NCBI RefSeq assembly: GCF_009727065.1
Contig: NZ_WNLP01000002.1
Span: 186,001-250,000 of the forward strand
Direction: 5' to 3'
Source: Bifidobacterium canis
GTDB lineage: Bacteria > Actinomycetota > Actinomycetes > Actinomycetales > Bifidobacteriaceae
DNA: 64,000 nt
Shown here: one piece after another, positions 55,697 to 64,000 of the stretch
Layout: each line of letters starts with the position of its first letter
How positions within the stretch are numbered: position 1 is the first letter of the stretch
Position numbers and translations under genes: made by a program
Notes under the pieces: generated by a model
What the model saw: the letters and a program-made list of their open reading frames with translations, nothing else
What the model was told of the DNA's origin: nothing
Database searches by the model: none

Positions 55697-55736
55697 AGGA
55701 GCCGTGCCGATTGGCCAACCGGTCGGCACGGCTCCT
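55697..55736 (+). terminator. Terminator after the permease genes
   Basis: AGGAGCCGTGCCGA pairs exactly with TCGGCACGGCTCCT around a 12-base loop, followed by CTCTTCTGTTT. Confidence 0.8.
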
Positions 55737-55837
55737 CTCTTCTGTTTAATTTCACTTATTACTGATTACGCTCTTTTCTTAAATTTATTCATTAGATTTA
55801 TTGACATGAGTTAGCAATTCCCCGTAAGGAGATACTG

Positions 55838-58549
55838 ATGATTCACACACCAAGCACGTTTGCTCCGCTGAGCAAGGGCTGGACGCTGACGGCTATGAAT
55901 CCCGACGTGGTTCCAGAGGGTCTGCGCGACCAGCTCGTCGCCGGCATTCCGGCGACCGTTCCGGGCGAGGCGACGCTTGACCTGCTCAATGCCGGTCTGA
56001 TTCCAGACCCGTTCGATGGCGACAATGAGAACAAACTGCAGTGGATCGGCGACGTTGACTGGCGCTTCACCTGCCACTTCGATTGGAAGGCCGACGAGAA
56101 CACTCGCCACGACTTGGTTGCTTACGGACTCGACACCGTGGCTTCGATCGCCGTGAACGGCGATCCGGTGGGCGAGACGCAGAACTGCCACCGCAGCTAC
56201 CGCTGGGACATTCGCGAGCTGCTGCACGACGGCGCCAATGAGCTGACCGTGACGTTCATGAGCCCGGTTCGCTTCTCCGACATGGAAGAGCAGCGCCGCG
56301 GCTACTACCCGCACACCGAACACCACGCATTCAACCAGATTCGCAAGCCGAGCTATTCGTTTGGCTGGGATTGGGGTGTCGACGTGGCGAATGCCGGCAT
56401 CTGGCGCGAGATCGGCATTGACTCTTGGAGCGGCGTGCGCCTCGCTGAGGTTCGCCCGCTCGTTGACGTTGCCTCCGATGGCACCGGCATTCTGAACGTG
56501 CATGTGAAGGTTGAGCGCGAGGGGGCCGGCCGCATTATGAACCCGATGGATGCTCACAAGTTCCAGACTCCGGTTCCTGTGCACGTGACGCTCGAAGGCT
56601 ACGGCTCGATGCTCGAAGCCGACGGTTCTGTGGATCAGGGTCGCGATGAGACGACGATTACGATTGCCGTTCCGAACGCGAAGCTGTGGTGGCCGCTCGG
56701 CTACGGCGACCAGCCGCTCTACAGCGTCGACATCACCGCTGGCGCTGACCTGCAGGCTGAGTGGAAGGGACGCGTGGGCTTCCGCACCACGCACGTCGAC
56801 ACCCGCGCCGACGATTATGGCCGCCCGTTCCAGATCTACGTGAACGACGTGCCGGTGCACGCGCACGGCTACAACTGGATTCCTGATGACGCGTTCATCG
56901 CCCGCGTGACGAAGAAAGACTACGAGCGCGGCGTTCGCGATCTCGTGGAATCGAATTCGAACATGATTCGCGTGTGGGGTGGCGGCATCTACGAAGATGA
57001 CGAACTCTACGACCTGTGCGATGAGTATGGCGTGATGGTGTGGCAGGACTTCATGCTTGCCTGTGCTGCATACCCGGAAGACGCCGAGACGAAGGAAGAG
57101 GTCGAGGCAGAGGCGCGCGAGGCGATTATTCGCCTGTCTCCTCACCCGAGCTTGATCGTGTGGAACGGCTCCAACGAGAACTACGTTGCATACGCTGAGT
57201 GGGGCGGCTACAAGCAGGCCGTTCGCGATGACGATCTGCCGGCGAACGAATACGGCTACGGCGAGAAAGGTTGGGGTGATTACTATTACTCCGAGCTGTT
57301 CCCGCAGCTGCTCGCACAGCTCGACCCGACGCACGTGTATTTGCCAAGCTCCCCGATGAGCTTCACGAAGTTCACGAATGCGAACTGGGACACCGATGGC
57401 ACAATGCACATCTGGGACGCTTGGAATCGCAAGGATTACCGCATCTACGCCGAATACACTCCGCGCTTCGCAGACGAATTCGGCTATCAGGCTCCTCCGG
57501 CATGGAGCACGCTCGTCGGCGCTGTGCACGACGAGAAGCTCGAGCCGTTCGGCAAGCAGATGCTCGTGCATCAGAAGGCAATGGGAGGCAACTACAAGCT
57601 CGCCCGTGGCATGCGTTCGCACATCACCCCTGGTCACCTCGATGACGTGAGTTTCGGCGGCGTGGTCAACGGCAAGCCAAGCGATGGCGAGCACAGCTGG
57701 CTGATTCCTACCGACAACTGGGACGATATTCAGGATTGGCACTGGGCCACTCAGCTGCAGCAGGCACAGGCCATGCGCTTCGGTGTGGAGCACATGCGCG
57801 GCTTGGCTCCGGTCAACGCCGGTGCGCTGATCTGGCAGCTCAACGACGACTGGCCGGTCGTTTCGTGGGCAGCCGTTGACTTCAACGGCCACCGCAAGCC
57901 GGTCTGGTATGCTTCCCGCGACTTCTTCGCGCCGCGCTTGGCCACCATTCAGCCGCGCACGAGCGAGGAATACCGCGAGACGCACAGCTGGGAAGGCGTG
58001 AAGGTCGACACCGATCACCTCGAGCTGATCGTGCTCAACGACACGAACACTCCGTGGAGCGGCAGCTGGAAGGTGTCGCGCGTCGACTTCGACGGCAATG
58101 TGCTCGCCACGCAGGAGATCGCCGATGTTGAGCTCGATGCGGCAAGCCACAAGGGCTACCCGCTGAACGACGAGATCGTCGATTTCGATGATGCGAACAA
58201 TGAGCTGATCATTGCCGTGCCGTCCGACGACTCCTTCGCCCGCGTCATCTACAACCCGGCTGAGATCCTCACGCAGGAACTCGTGGCTCCGGCGCAGGCG
58301 TTCAGCACGCAGGCAGAGCGCACCGCAGACGGTGTTGAGCTGACGGTGACCGCGAACGACTACGTGCGCGACCTGTTCTGCATGGTCGACAAGGTTGACG
58401 AGAAGGCGACCGTTGAAGAAGGCCTCGTTTCGCTGCTTCCAGGCGAATCGGTAACCTTCCACATCGGCACCGACTACGCAGGCGATCCGAACGATTTCGC
58501 CGCGGCGAACGTGCTGCGTAGCGCAAACGATCTGAAGCGCGACTTCTGA
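55838..58549 (+). CDS. GH2 beta-mannosidase
   Basis: 903 residues, no signal peptide, typical of GH2 beta-mannosidases. The early segment YSFGWDWGVDVANAGIWREIGI is characteristic. The acid/base Glu447 lies in VWNGSNENY and the nucleophile Glu547 in FADEFGYQAPPAW. It releases mannose from the non-reducing end of beta-1,4-manno-oligosaccharides in the cytoplasm. It follows the manno-oligosaccharide-type permeases by 168 bases and precedes the LacI gene. AAGGAGATACTG precedes the ATG. The opposite strand has a 927-codon open frame over the gene, which is an artefact. Confidence 0.95.
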   Translation: MIHTPSTFAPLSKGWTLTAMNPDVVPEGLRDQLVAGIPATVPGEATLDLLNAGLIPDPFDGDNENKLQWIGDVDWRFTCHFDWKADENTRHDLVAYGLDTVASIAVNGDPVGETQNCHRSYRWDIRELLHDGANELTVTFMSPVRFSDMEEQRRGYYPHTEHHAFNQIRKPSYSFGWDWGVDVANAGIWREIGIDSWSGVRLAEVRPLVDVASDGTGILNVHVKVEREGAGRIMNPMDAHKFQTPVPVHVTLEGYGSMLEADGSVDQGRDETTITIAVPNAKLWWPLGYGDQPLYSVDITAGADLQAEWKGRVGFRTTHVDTRADDYGRPFQIYVNDVPVHAHGYNWIPDDAFIARVTKKDYERGVRDLVESNSNMIRVWGGGIYEDDELYDLCDEYGVMVWQDFMLACAAYPEDAETKEEVEAEAREAIIRLSPHPSLIVWNGSNENYVAYAEWGGYKQAVRDDDLPANEYGYGEKGWGDYYYSELFPQLLAQLDPTHVYLPSSPMSFTKFTNANWDTDGTMHIWDAWNRKDYRIYAEYTPRFADEFGYQAPPAWSTLVGAVHDEKLEPFGKQMLVHQKAMGGNYKLARGMRSHITPGHLDDVSFGGVVNGKPSDGEHSWLIPTDNWDDIQDWHWATQLQQAQAMRFGVEHMRGLAPVNAGALIWQLNDDWPVVSWAAVDFNGHRKPVWYASRDFFAPRLATIQPRTSEEYRETHSWEGVKVDTDHLELIVLNDTNTPWSGSWKVSRVDFDGNVLATQEIADVELDAASHKGYPLNDEIVDFDDANNELIIAVPSDDSFARVIYNPAEILTQELVAPAQAFSTQAERTADGVELTVTANDYVRDLFCMVDKVDEKATVEEGLVSLLPGESVTFHIGTDYAGDPNDFAAANVLRSANDLKRDF

Positions 58550-58557
58550 TCGAATTC

Positions 58558-58587
58558 GGCCTGTGCGCGGGGTGCCGCGCACAGGCC
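58558..58587 (+). terminator. Hairpin terminator after the mannosidase gene
   Basis: GGCCTGTGCGCGG pairs with CCGCGCACAGGCC around a 4-base loop, 8 bases after the stop. No T-run follows. Confidence 0.7.
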
Positions 58588-58767
58588 TGCACATGCATTC
58601 TCCGCCATTCTCTCGCCGGTGAAGCGCATAAGCATATGACGACTCTGCATGTGCATGGAAAAGTGGCGATTGGCTTGAGTCGATGACGACTTCCGGTTAT
58701 CTTTGTTTAAGTAGATTAAGCACAGAGGTCTGCCACGCACTGAACATTTCAGTTGATTGGAGAGAGC

Positions 58768-59823
58768 ATGGTGGCGCAAAAAGCAAAAGTGACGATTTTT
58801 GACGTTGCAAAAGCTTCTGGCGTGTCGAGCAGCGCCGTTTCGTATGCGTTGAACGGCAAGCCGGGCGTCTCAGACGCCACGCGTGAAAAAGTCTTGCAAG
58901 AGGCGCGCAAACTGGGGTGGCGTCCTAATGGTGCGGCGCAGTCACTAGCGCAATCGCGCACCCGTCGCATCGGCTTGGTGCTGGGTTACGACCCGCAATT
59001 GCTCTCCGTCGAGCCTTACATCATGCGCCTCATCTCAGGCTTGGGCTCCGCTCTTGAAGAGCGCGATTATTCGTTGCTGATCCGCATGTCGATGGACGAT
59101 GACGACGATGTGTCGATTCTCGAAGACTGGATCGCCACCGGCAACGTGGACGCGTTGCTGCTGCTGAACTTGGAGATCGGCGACCCGCGCATCGATTTGA
59201 TGAAGGCGAACCCGCAAATGCCATGCTTGGCGATCGCGGACGCCTCACTCACGGGCGGTTTGCCAACGTTGACCAGCGACGATGCCGGCGCTTCCGGCAC
59301 GATGATCCGCTTTCTTGCCTCGCTCGGGCATCGCAATATCGCCCGCGTGGCAGGCCCTGAAGAGCTCGGTCACTCCTATATTCGTGACGCAGCGTTCTCC
59401 GAGATCACCACGGAACTCGGCATTCGCTACCGTTGCCTACACGCCGACTACACGCCGGAATCCGGCGCCGACGCCACCAAGCGTCTGTTGAGCGTCACCC
59501 CGCGCCCGACGGCGATTATCTACGACAACGATGTGATGGCTTTGGCTGGCGAAAGCGTCGCCTCGATGAAAAACGTCTCCGTGCCCGACGAGCTGTCGAT
59601 CATCTCGTGGGACGATTCGTTCATGAACGTCGCAGCCCATCCTGCAATCACCGCGTTAGGCCGTAATGTGCTCGAATCCGGCCGCTTGGCAGCGCAGCTC
59701 ATGCTCAAACTCATCGACGGCGAAGAAGTCGAAGATGTGCAGGAGCCCCCATATGAGCTCGTCGAGCGTGACTCCACCGGCCCGCCCCCAAGGAGTAAGT
59801 TCGCCGCGCACTCTCAGAGGTGA
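58768..59823 (+). CDS. LacI-family regulator of the mannoside locus
   Basis: 351 residues from the ATG at 58768, preceded by TTGGAGAG. The headpiece TIFDVAKASGVSSSAVSYALNGKPGVSDATREKVLQEARKLGWRPN is complete, followed by a sugar-binding effector domain (from about 66) with the LacI-type segments GIRYRCLHADYTPE and PTAIIYDNDVMALAGES. It is the best candidate for the factor that binds the AAGCGCTT operators before both solute-binding protein genes and the permeases. The tail of about 20 residues is extra. Confidence 0.9.
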   Translation: MVAQKAKVTIFDVAKASGVSSSAVSYALNGKPGVSDATREKVLQEARKLGWRPNGAAQSLAQSRTRRIGLVLGYDPQLLSVEPYIMRLISGLGSALEERDYSLLIRMSMDDDDDVSILEDWIATGNVDALLLLNLEIGDPRIDLMKANPQMPCLAIADASLTGGLPTLTSDDAGASGTMIRFLASLGHRNIARVAGPEELGHSYIRDAAFSEITTELGIRYRCLHADYTPESGADATKRLLSVTPRPTAIIYDNDVMALAGESVASMKNVSVPDELSIISWDDSFMNVAAHPAITALGRNVLESGRLAAQLMLKLIDGEEVEDVQEPPYELVERDSTGPPPRSKFAAHSQR

Positions 59824-59850
59824 ACAATATCCTTCGCAGGTGAATAATCG

Positions 59851-60474
59851 TTACTCCAGGGCGAAGGCGCGGCGAATCATCAGCATATCCACCCACGCAG
59901 TGCCGCCGCCGGCGAAGATGCACCAGACAAGCGGCACCCATGCGACGGCGCTCGGAACGGTGGCGAGCAGCAGCACCGGCAGAATATTCAGCGCGACGAT
60001 GGCAATGGCGACGAACGGTTTCATCATCGCGAGCTTCGCGGACTGCTTGATCTGCTCCCATGCGCTCAGTTTGCTGCGCCCAGACAGCGGCAGTACGAAC
60101 GCGAACAGCATGGCCACAATAATAAACACGGCAAGTGTGACGCCGTAGAGAATGCTCGCGTTGTCGCCGCTCATGCTGCGCGAAATCCACCACAAATCGA
60201 ACGCGCCGAGCGCGATGAGCACGCCGAGCACGAGCGAGAGTAGCATGCCCGTGCCGAAACGCCGCTTGAGCGCGCGCCAGAATCCGCGGAAAATACCGTT
60301 GTCGCGGTCTTCCTGCATCTCGCGCGCGACTTCGCATGCCGCGGCAGTCGATACGCCGAGCGTCACCACCGGAATACTGCAGACGAACCATGCCACAGAC
60401 AGCATGGCGATGTCTCCAATGCGGCTCATAACGGTGTTGTATGGGTTGTCTTGACGGAAGATTCCTCCGGCCAT
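59851..60474 (-). CDS. DUF624/YesL-family membrane protein
   Basis: 207 residues with about five membrane segments. The N-terminal FRQDNPYNTVMSRIGDIAMLSVAWFVCSIPVVTLGVSTAA is the family signature. YesL-like proteins are often encoded with ABC sugar importers, but their role is not established. The gene ends 28 bases from the convergent LacI stop and starts 37 bases after the minus-strand gene at 60511, with which it likely forms an operon. AAGGAGACATC lies before the ATG. Confidence 0.88.
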   Translation of the reverse strand: MAGGIFRQDNPYNTVMSRIGDIAMLSVAWFVCSIPVVTLGVSTAAACEVAREMQEDRDNGIFRGFWRALKRRFGTGMLLSLVLGVLIALGAFDLWWISRSMSGDNASILYGVTLAVFIIVAMLFAFVLPLSGRSKLSAWEQIKQSAKLAMMKPFVAIAIVALNILPVLLLATVPSAVAWVPLVWCIFAGGGTAWVDMLMIRRAFALE

Positions 60475-60510
60475 GATGTCTCCTTGAAAATTAAGTAAAT
60501 AAGTCAGTGT

Positions 60511-61242
60511 TCAGCTGAACATGTATTGAATGAAGTTCTTCGCGGTGTCGAGCTGCTTGGTGTTGGCGACGATGCCGACGAGCGCGTTGCTGTCTGCGTC
60601 GGCGATTTTATCCCAACGCGGGGAGTGCTCGAGCAGCAGTCCGTACGGCTCGGATTTGCCTTGCCCGGTGCCGGATTCGTCGATTTCGTCGGTCACGTTG
60701 GAGTCGTCGAATCCGTGGAATGCCATTGCGTATTTGCTGACGGTGCTGTATTCGCTCGCGGGCAGAGTGGTCTGCAGATTATCGAAGTACCCGTAGTTTG
60801 CCAGCTGTTTGAACACGTCGTGCGGCGCGATGATCACGTCGATCTGCTCGTTGCCAATCATCGTCTGCAATTTAGAGAGTCCGTCTTTGCTCATGTCGAA
60901 GTAATCGTCGATGATGACGTCTTTGCCAAGCTTTTGTGAATATTCATCTTTGAGTTTGTCGGCCTCGCCCATCGGCACGCTGCCGCTCACGACGGCGGCG
61001 TAGAGCGCGGGGCGCGTGTTCGGGTTCACCAAGCGTACGGTGACGAATACAGCCATGGCGATCACGATGATCGCGGCTACTACCGGCACGAGAAAATGCT
61101 CGCGGAAATACGTGGCTTTGTCTTTGTTCGGAATCTTCATGAAGATTTTGATTTTCGACTCACCTTGGTATTGCGGAGTGGAAGCCAAGGTGTCGATCGC
61201 CTCGCGCTGCTCCTGCGTGAGTTTCGGCTGCTTGTTGGTCAT
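60511..61242 (-). CDS. Single-pass membrane protein with solute-binding-protein-like outer domain, function unknown
   Basis: 243 residues. A hydrophilic cytoplasmic part (1-50) with basic residues is followed by one membrane segment (about 51-72) and an outer domain. That domain reads like a fragment of a type 2 periplasmic binding protein (LSKLQTMIGNEQIDVIIAPHDVFKQLANYGYFDNLQ, and the end NTKQLDTAKNFIQYMFS). It seems too short for a full two-lobe binder. Upstream GGAGGGCTC gives a strong site. It pairs with the DUF624 gene and is divergent from the alpha-galactosidase gene. Confidence 0.7.
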   Translation of the reverse strand: MTNKQPKLTQEQREAIDTLASTPQYQGESKIKIFMKIPNKDKATYFREHFLVPVVAAIIVIAMAVFVTVRLVNPNTRPALYAAVVSGSVPMGEADKLKDEYSQKLGKDVIIDDYFDMSKDGLSKLQTMIGNEQIDVIIAPHDVFKQLANYGYFDNLQTTLPASEYSTVSKYAMAFHGFDDSNVTDEIDESGTGQGKSEPYGLLLEHSPRWDKIADADSNALVGIVANTKQLDTAKNFIQYMFS

Positions 61243-61586
61243 GAGCCCTCCTGCGATTGCCTGTGTGCCGCTGCGTCTCCGCAGCGCTGTGTTTCCCTGT
61301 GCTGCGGCAAGTGTAGCTGTTCAGATGATCTGCCTTGTTCTAACTGAACAGCAACTCGTGTTCGTTTGCGTCGCTTAACCGCTTAATATATTATGAAATC
61401 AAGGAAAAGTCAATACAGCTTACCGAACTGCTTTGTGAAACGTTCAGTTACGCGGGGTGAGCGTGCGGCGCGCGCTATGCGCGTTGTGTGCGTGCATTGT
61501 GCGCGCGAGCTGATTGGCGTATTACTACGACGTAGAACACTATTGCTCGCCGCCGCTGGCGAGCTCGCACGAGGCAAAGGAGCATC
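61243..61586. other. Divergent intergenic region before the alpha-galactosidase gene
   Basis: 344 bases without a gene. GTTCTAACTGAAC (about 61337-61349) is an inverted repeat, and GAAACGTTCAG (about 61436-61446) may be a LacI-type half-site. AAAGGAG at the end serves the GH36 gene. Confidence 0.4.
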
Positions 61587-63779
61587 ATGTTTGATCAAGG
61601 ACCACACGTTGTGCTGAGGCGCGACGGCGTATGCATTATTGCGAAGACTCCGGTTGACGATATGCCGCAGATCGAGTACTGGGGGCGCGATTTTACGGTT
61701 GCTGGCGGCAGTGCCGAAGAGGCGCTGCGCCAGCTCGATATGATGACACTGAAGGTGCAGACTCCGAGGGAGAAGCCCGATGCCGCCCTGAGGCCATCGC
61801 TACTGCCGCAAGGCGCCGAGGCGTGGGCTGGGCGACCGGGGCTCGAATGCTACCGCGGCACTCGCCCTGTGTTCGTTCGCTGGACCAGCGTGGAGAGCTT
61901 CGCCGAAGACGTTGACGATGCAGGCAACGCCCGCCGCTTGCACGTGCACGCCGCCGATTCGGTGAACCAAGTCGAATTCGAGCTCACACTCGCATTGCAG
62001 CCGGGCGGCTTGGCGGTTGTGACTTCCCGCGTTGAGAATGTCAATATGGAAGACAGCGAGCCGTTGACGATCAACTGGCTCGACGCCACGATGCCGATCC
62101 CTCGCCGCGCCGACCACCTGACGCAATTCACCGGCCGTTGGCCGCTCGAAAAGCAGCCGTGGACCTCCGGCTTGCCGGTTGGTTCGGTCACGCGCGATTG
62201 CCGCCATGGCAAGACGAGCCACGAAAGCCCATGGCTGTTCATCGCCAGCGACGGCGAACCGAAGTTCGAAAGCGGCGAAGTGTGGGCATGCCATTTGGCG
62301 TGGAGCGGCAATCAGACGTATCGCCTCGACAACCTGCCGCAACATGAGCCGTTGCTCGGCGCTGGCGAACTGCTCGGCCCCGGCGAAATTCAGCTGCTGC
62401 CGGGCTCTGACTACACGACCCCGCAGGTGTGCTTCTCGTATTCCGCCAACGGTTTGGACGAGATGGCACAACGCTTCCACGTGTGGCTGCGCTCGCTGCC
62501 GAACCACGTTAAAACCGACCGCCCAGTGACGCTCAACACATGGGAGGCCGTCTACTTCAACCACGACGAAGCTACGCTGATGAAGCTGGCGGATACCGCG
62601 GCTTCCATTGGCGTCGAACGCTTCGTGCTCGACGACGGCTGGTTCCATCTGCGTCGTGATGACACCAAGGGCCTGGGCGACTGGATTGTGGATCCGGAAG
62701 TGTGGCCGAACGGTTTGAACGCGCTGGCGGCTCATGTGCACAATCTCGGCATGCAATTCGGCCTGTGGTTCGAGCCAGAGATGATCAACCTCGATTCCAA
62801 TTGCGCTCGCGAGCATCCGGATTGGATTCTCGCAGCACCGGAAGCCGTGCCATACCGCGAAGATGTGTCATACCGCACGCAGTACGTGCTCGATCTGGCG
62901 AACCCCGATGCCTATGCGCATGTGCACAACCAGATGGCGGCTCTCATCGAGGAGCTTGGCATCGACTACATCAAGTGGGACCACAATCGCGACGTCACCG
63001 AGCCAGTGCACGACGGGCACTATGGCCTGCACGCACAAACCGAAGCCTGCTACCACCTGTTCGACCAGTTGAAGGCCGAATTCCCGGGCTTGGAAATCGA
63101 AAGCTGCGCCTCCGGCGGTGGTCGCACCGACGCCGGCATTCTGCAGCATGCCGACCGCATCTGGGCTTCCGACTCCAACGATCCACGCGATCGCGTCGAC
63201 ATTCAGCGTTACACCGAGTTGATCGTGCCGCCGGAAATGATCGGCGCGCACATTGGGCCAAGCCCGGCGCACTCTACATGGCGCGCCACCGATCTGAGCT
63301 ACCGCGCGGCGATGTCGCTCGAAGGCTGCTCCGGCTTCGAATGGAACATTCTCGAATGCTCGCCGGAGGAGCTTGAGCAGATCAAGCGCTTCGTCTCGCT
63401 CGTCAAGGAACTTCGTGGCATGCTGCACACTGGCAGCGTGAAGCACGCCGACTTCAAAGATCCAGCCTTGCGCGCTCGCGGCGTGGTGAACGCCGATGCG
63501 ACGCATGCCGTGTGGGTTGTGGCCACTGTCACCAACCTGCGCAATGTGCTCACCGAGCGCCTGTGCCCAGCCGGCATTGATGAGTCGAAAACCTATTCGG
63601 TGCGCCTGCGCAAGGAGATCGGTGAATCCCGCTGGGGCTGGAACACCCCTGAATGGATGGCTCCTGCCGAGACGAGCAAGGGTTTCGTAGTCTCCGGCGC
63701 TCTGCTCAAGAACGTCGGCCTGCAGATTCCACCGCTGTGGCCAATGCAGGCGATCGTGCTCGACATTCGCGCCCTCTAA
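61587..63779 (+). CDS. GH36 alpha-galactosidase
   Basis: 730 residues, normal for GH36. The nucleophile Asp465 lies in YIKWDHNRDVTEP. The sugar-binding VLDDGWFHLRRDD and ESCASGGGRTDAGIL are present, and the acid/base region reads ASDSNDPRDRVDIQ with Asp529 and Asp532 as candidates. There is no signal peptide, so it acts on imported alpha-galactosides: raffinose-type sugars or the galactosyl branches of galactomanno-oligosaccharides. Its place beside the mannosidase, importer and esterases favours the latter, though both are possible. AAAGGAGCATC precedes the ATG. Confidence 0.95.
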   Translation: MFDQGPHVVLRRDGVCIIAKTPVDDMPQIEYWGRDFTVAGGSAEEALRQLDMMTLKVQTPREKPDAALRPSLLPQGAEAWAGRPGLECYRGTRPVFVRWTSVESFAEDVDDAGNARRLHVHAADSVNQVEFELTLALQPGGLAVVTSRVENVNMEDSEPLTINWLDATMPIPRRADHLTQFTGRWPLEKQPWTSGLPVGSVTRDCRHGKTSHESPWLFIASDGEPKFESGEVWACHLAWSGNQTYRLDNLPQHEPLLGAGELLGPGEIQLLPGSDYTTPQVCFSYSANGLDEMAQRFHVWLRSLPNHVKTDRPVTLNTWEAVYFNHDEATLMKLADTAASIGVERFVLDDGWFHLRRDDTKGLGDWIVDPEVWPNGLNALAAHVHNLGMQFGLWFEPEMINLDSNCAREHPDWILAAPEAVPYREDVSYRTQYVLDLANPDAYAHVHNQMAALIEELGIDYIKWDHNRDVTEPVHDGHYGLHAQTEACYHLFDQLKAEFPGLEIESCASGGGRTDAGILQHADRIWASDSNDPRDRVDIQRYTELIVPPEMIGAHIGPSPAHSTWRATDLSYRAAMSLEGCSGFEWNILECSPEELEQIKRFVSLVKELRGMLHTGSVKHADFKDPALRARGVVNADATHAVWVVATVTNLRNVLTERLCPAGIDESKTYSVRLRKEIGESRWGWNTPEWMAPAETSKGFVVSGALLKNVGLQIPPLWPMQAIVLDIRAL

Positions 63780-63896
63780 TAAAGCCATCCGCGTCTCCAA
63801 AGGCGCTAAAGTGCTCTGTGAAAGCGCCTCGACGCTTTTGGAAGCCGCATAGCGCAGTTCGCGTAGCTCCGTTTGGGCGTCTGTGCTCCGAGATGC

Positions 63897-63982
63897 GGGT
63901 CGGTTAACGAATCTCAAAGTTAACTGACCCGCATCTTGTTGCATTTATGGGTCATTTAACCGCTCTGGAGGTTAATTCGCCC
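63897..63982. repeat. 34-bp palindromic repeats with 52-bp period (locus 2)
   Basis: Two units (63897-63930 and 63949-63982) have the same 12-10-12 layout, arm sequences (GGGTCGGTTAAC/GTTAACTGACCC and GGGTCATTTAAC/GTTAATTCGCCC) and 52-base spacing as the array at 3658-3845. Even the spacer start GCATCT is shared. The array may continue beyond the window end. Confidence 0.85.
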
Positions 63983-64000
63983 ATATCCAGTCTGGTTTGT

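Noticed and set aside
55811..58594. 927-codon open frame opposite the mannosidase gene
   Set aside because: It mirrors the codon bias of the real gene, lacks a family match and lies wholly antisense to a gene with intact catalytic residues.

Overview
The window reads as a chromosomal segment of a Bifidobacterium. It carries a 504-residue GH13 sucrose phosphorylase with Asp192/Glu232, the gene order fba-purA-crcB-crcB, ABC sugar importers without their own ATPase, LacI-type control of sugar genes, and high-GC coding sequence. The species cannot be fixed from the sequence alone. The manno-oligosaccharide-type locus with two solute-binding proteins resembles the one known from B. animalis.

Layout. 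1-4.3 kb: end of a ferredoxin-NADP reductase gene, a class A beta-lactamase-like serine hydrolase, HtpX, then a repeat-rich gap with tRNA-Gly(CCC). 4.3-9 kb: a frameshifted argJ, an NAD(P)-binding protein, a membrane-anchored Asp-box protein and a decayed DinJ/YafQ toxin-antitoxin pair. 9.2-13.3 kb: an MFS exporter, then a small module of a Pyr4/AtmB-type transmembrane terpene cyclase, a TetR regulator and a CrtC/AttH-like lipocalin-fold protein, joined by a shared operator motif. 13.3-16.6 kb: SRAP protein, SMR transporter, Fic protein, Ogt. 16.8-23.9 kb: a LysR-controlled redox and detoxification cluster (CMD protein, cupin, Cys-type alpha/beta hydrolase, flavodoxin, aldo/keto reductase, SDR, two LysR proteins). 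24.1-29.3 kb: polysaccharide deacetylase and the core genes fba, purA and crcB1-crcB2. 29.4-35.9 kb: sucrose regulon (LacI, sucrose phosphorylase, two related MFS transporters). 36-41.5 kb: lipoprotein, an Ile/Val-rich leader peptide with an attenuator-like structure ahead of an MHS transporter, ilvC, and an MFS gene with a nonsense codon. 41.7-63.8 kb: a Fic protein and then a glycan locus: two carbohydrate esterases, GH1 glucosidase, two paralogous solute-binding proteins, two permeases, GH2 beta-mannosidase, LacI, a DUF624 protein, a membrane-anchored binding-protein-like protein, and GH36 alpha-galactosidase.

The glycan locus makes sense as uptake and intracellular breakdown of acetylated (galacto)(gluco)manno-oligosaccharides: the ABC system imports them, the esterases deacetylate them, and GH36, GH1 and GH2 strip galactose, glucose and mannose. 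No endo-mannanase and no ABC ATPase lie in the window. Three promoters in the locus (two solute-binding protein genes and the permease transcript) carry the same LacI-type operator overlapping a -35 box.

Intergenic DNA holds several repeat families: a 51-bp periodic array at two places, 34-bp palindromes with a 52-bp period at two places, a 124-bp MITE-like element at two places with the core inverted, a 133-bp relative with different arms, and several periodic hairpins. At least five genes show a break that one added base would repair, mostly in short homopolymers. This raises the question of sequence error versus real decay.
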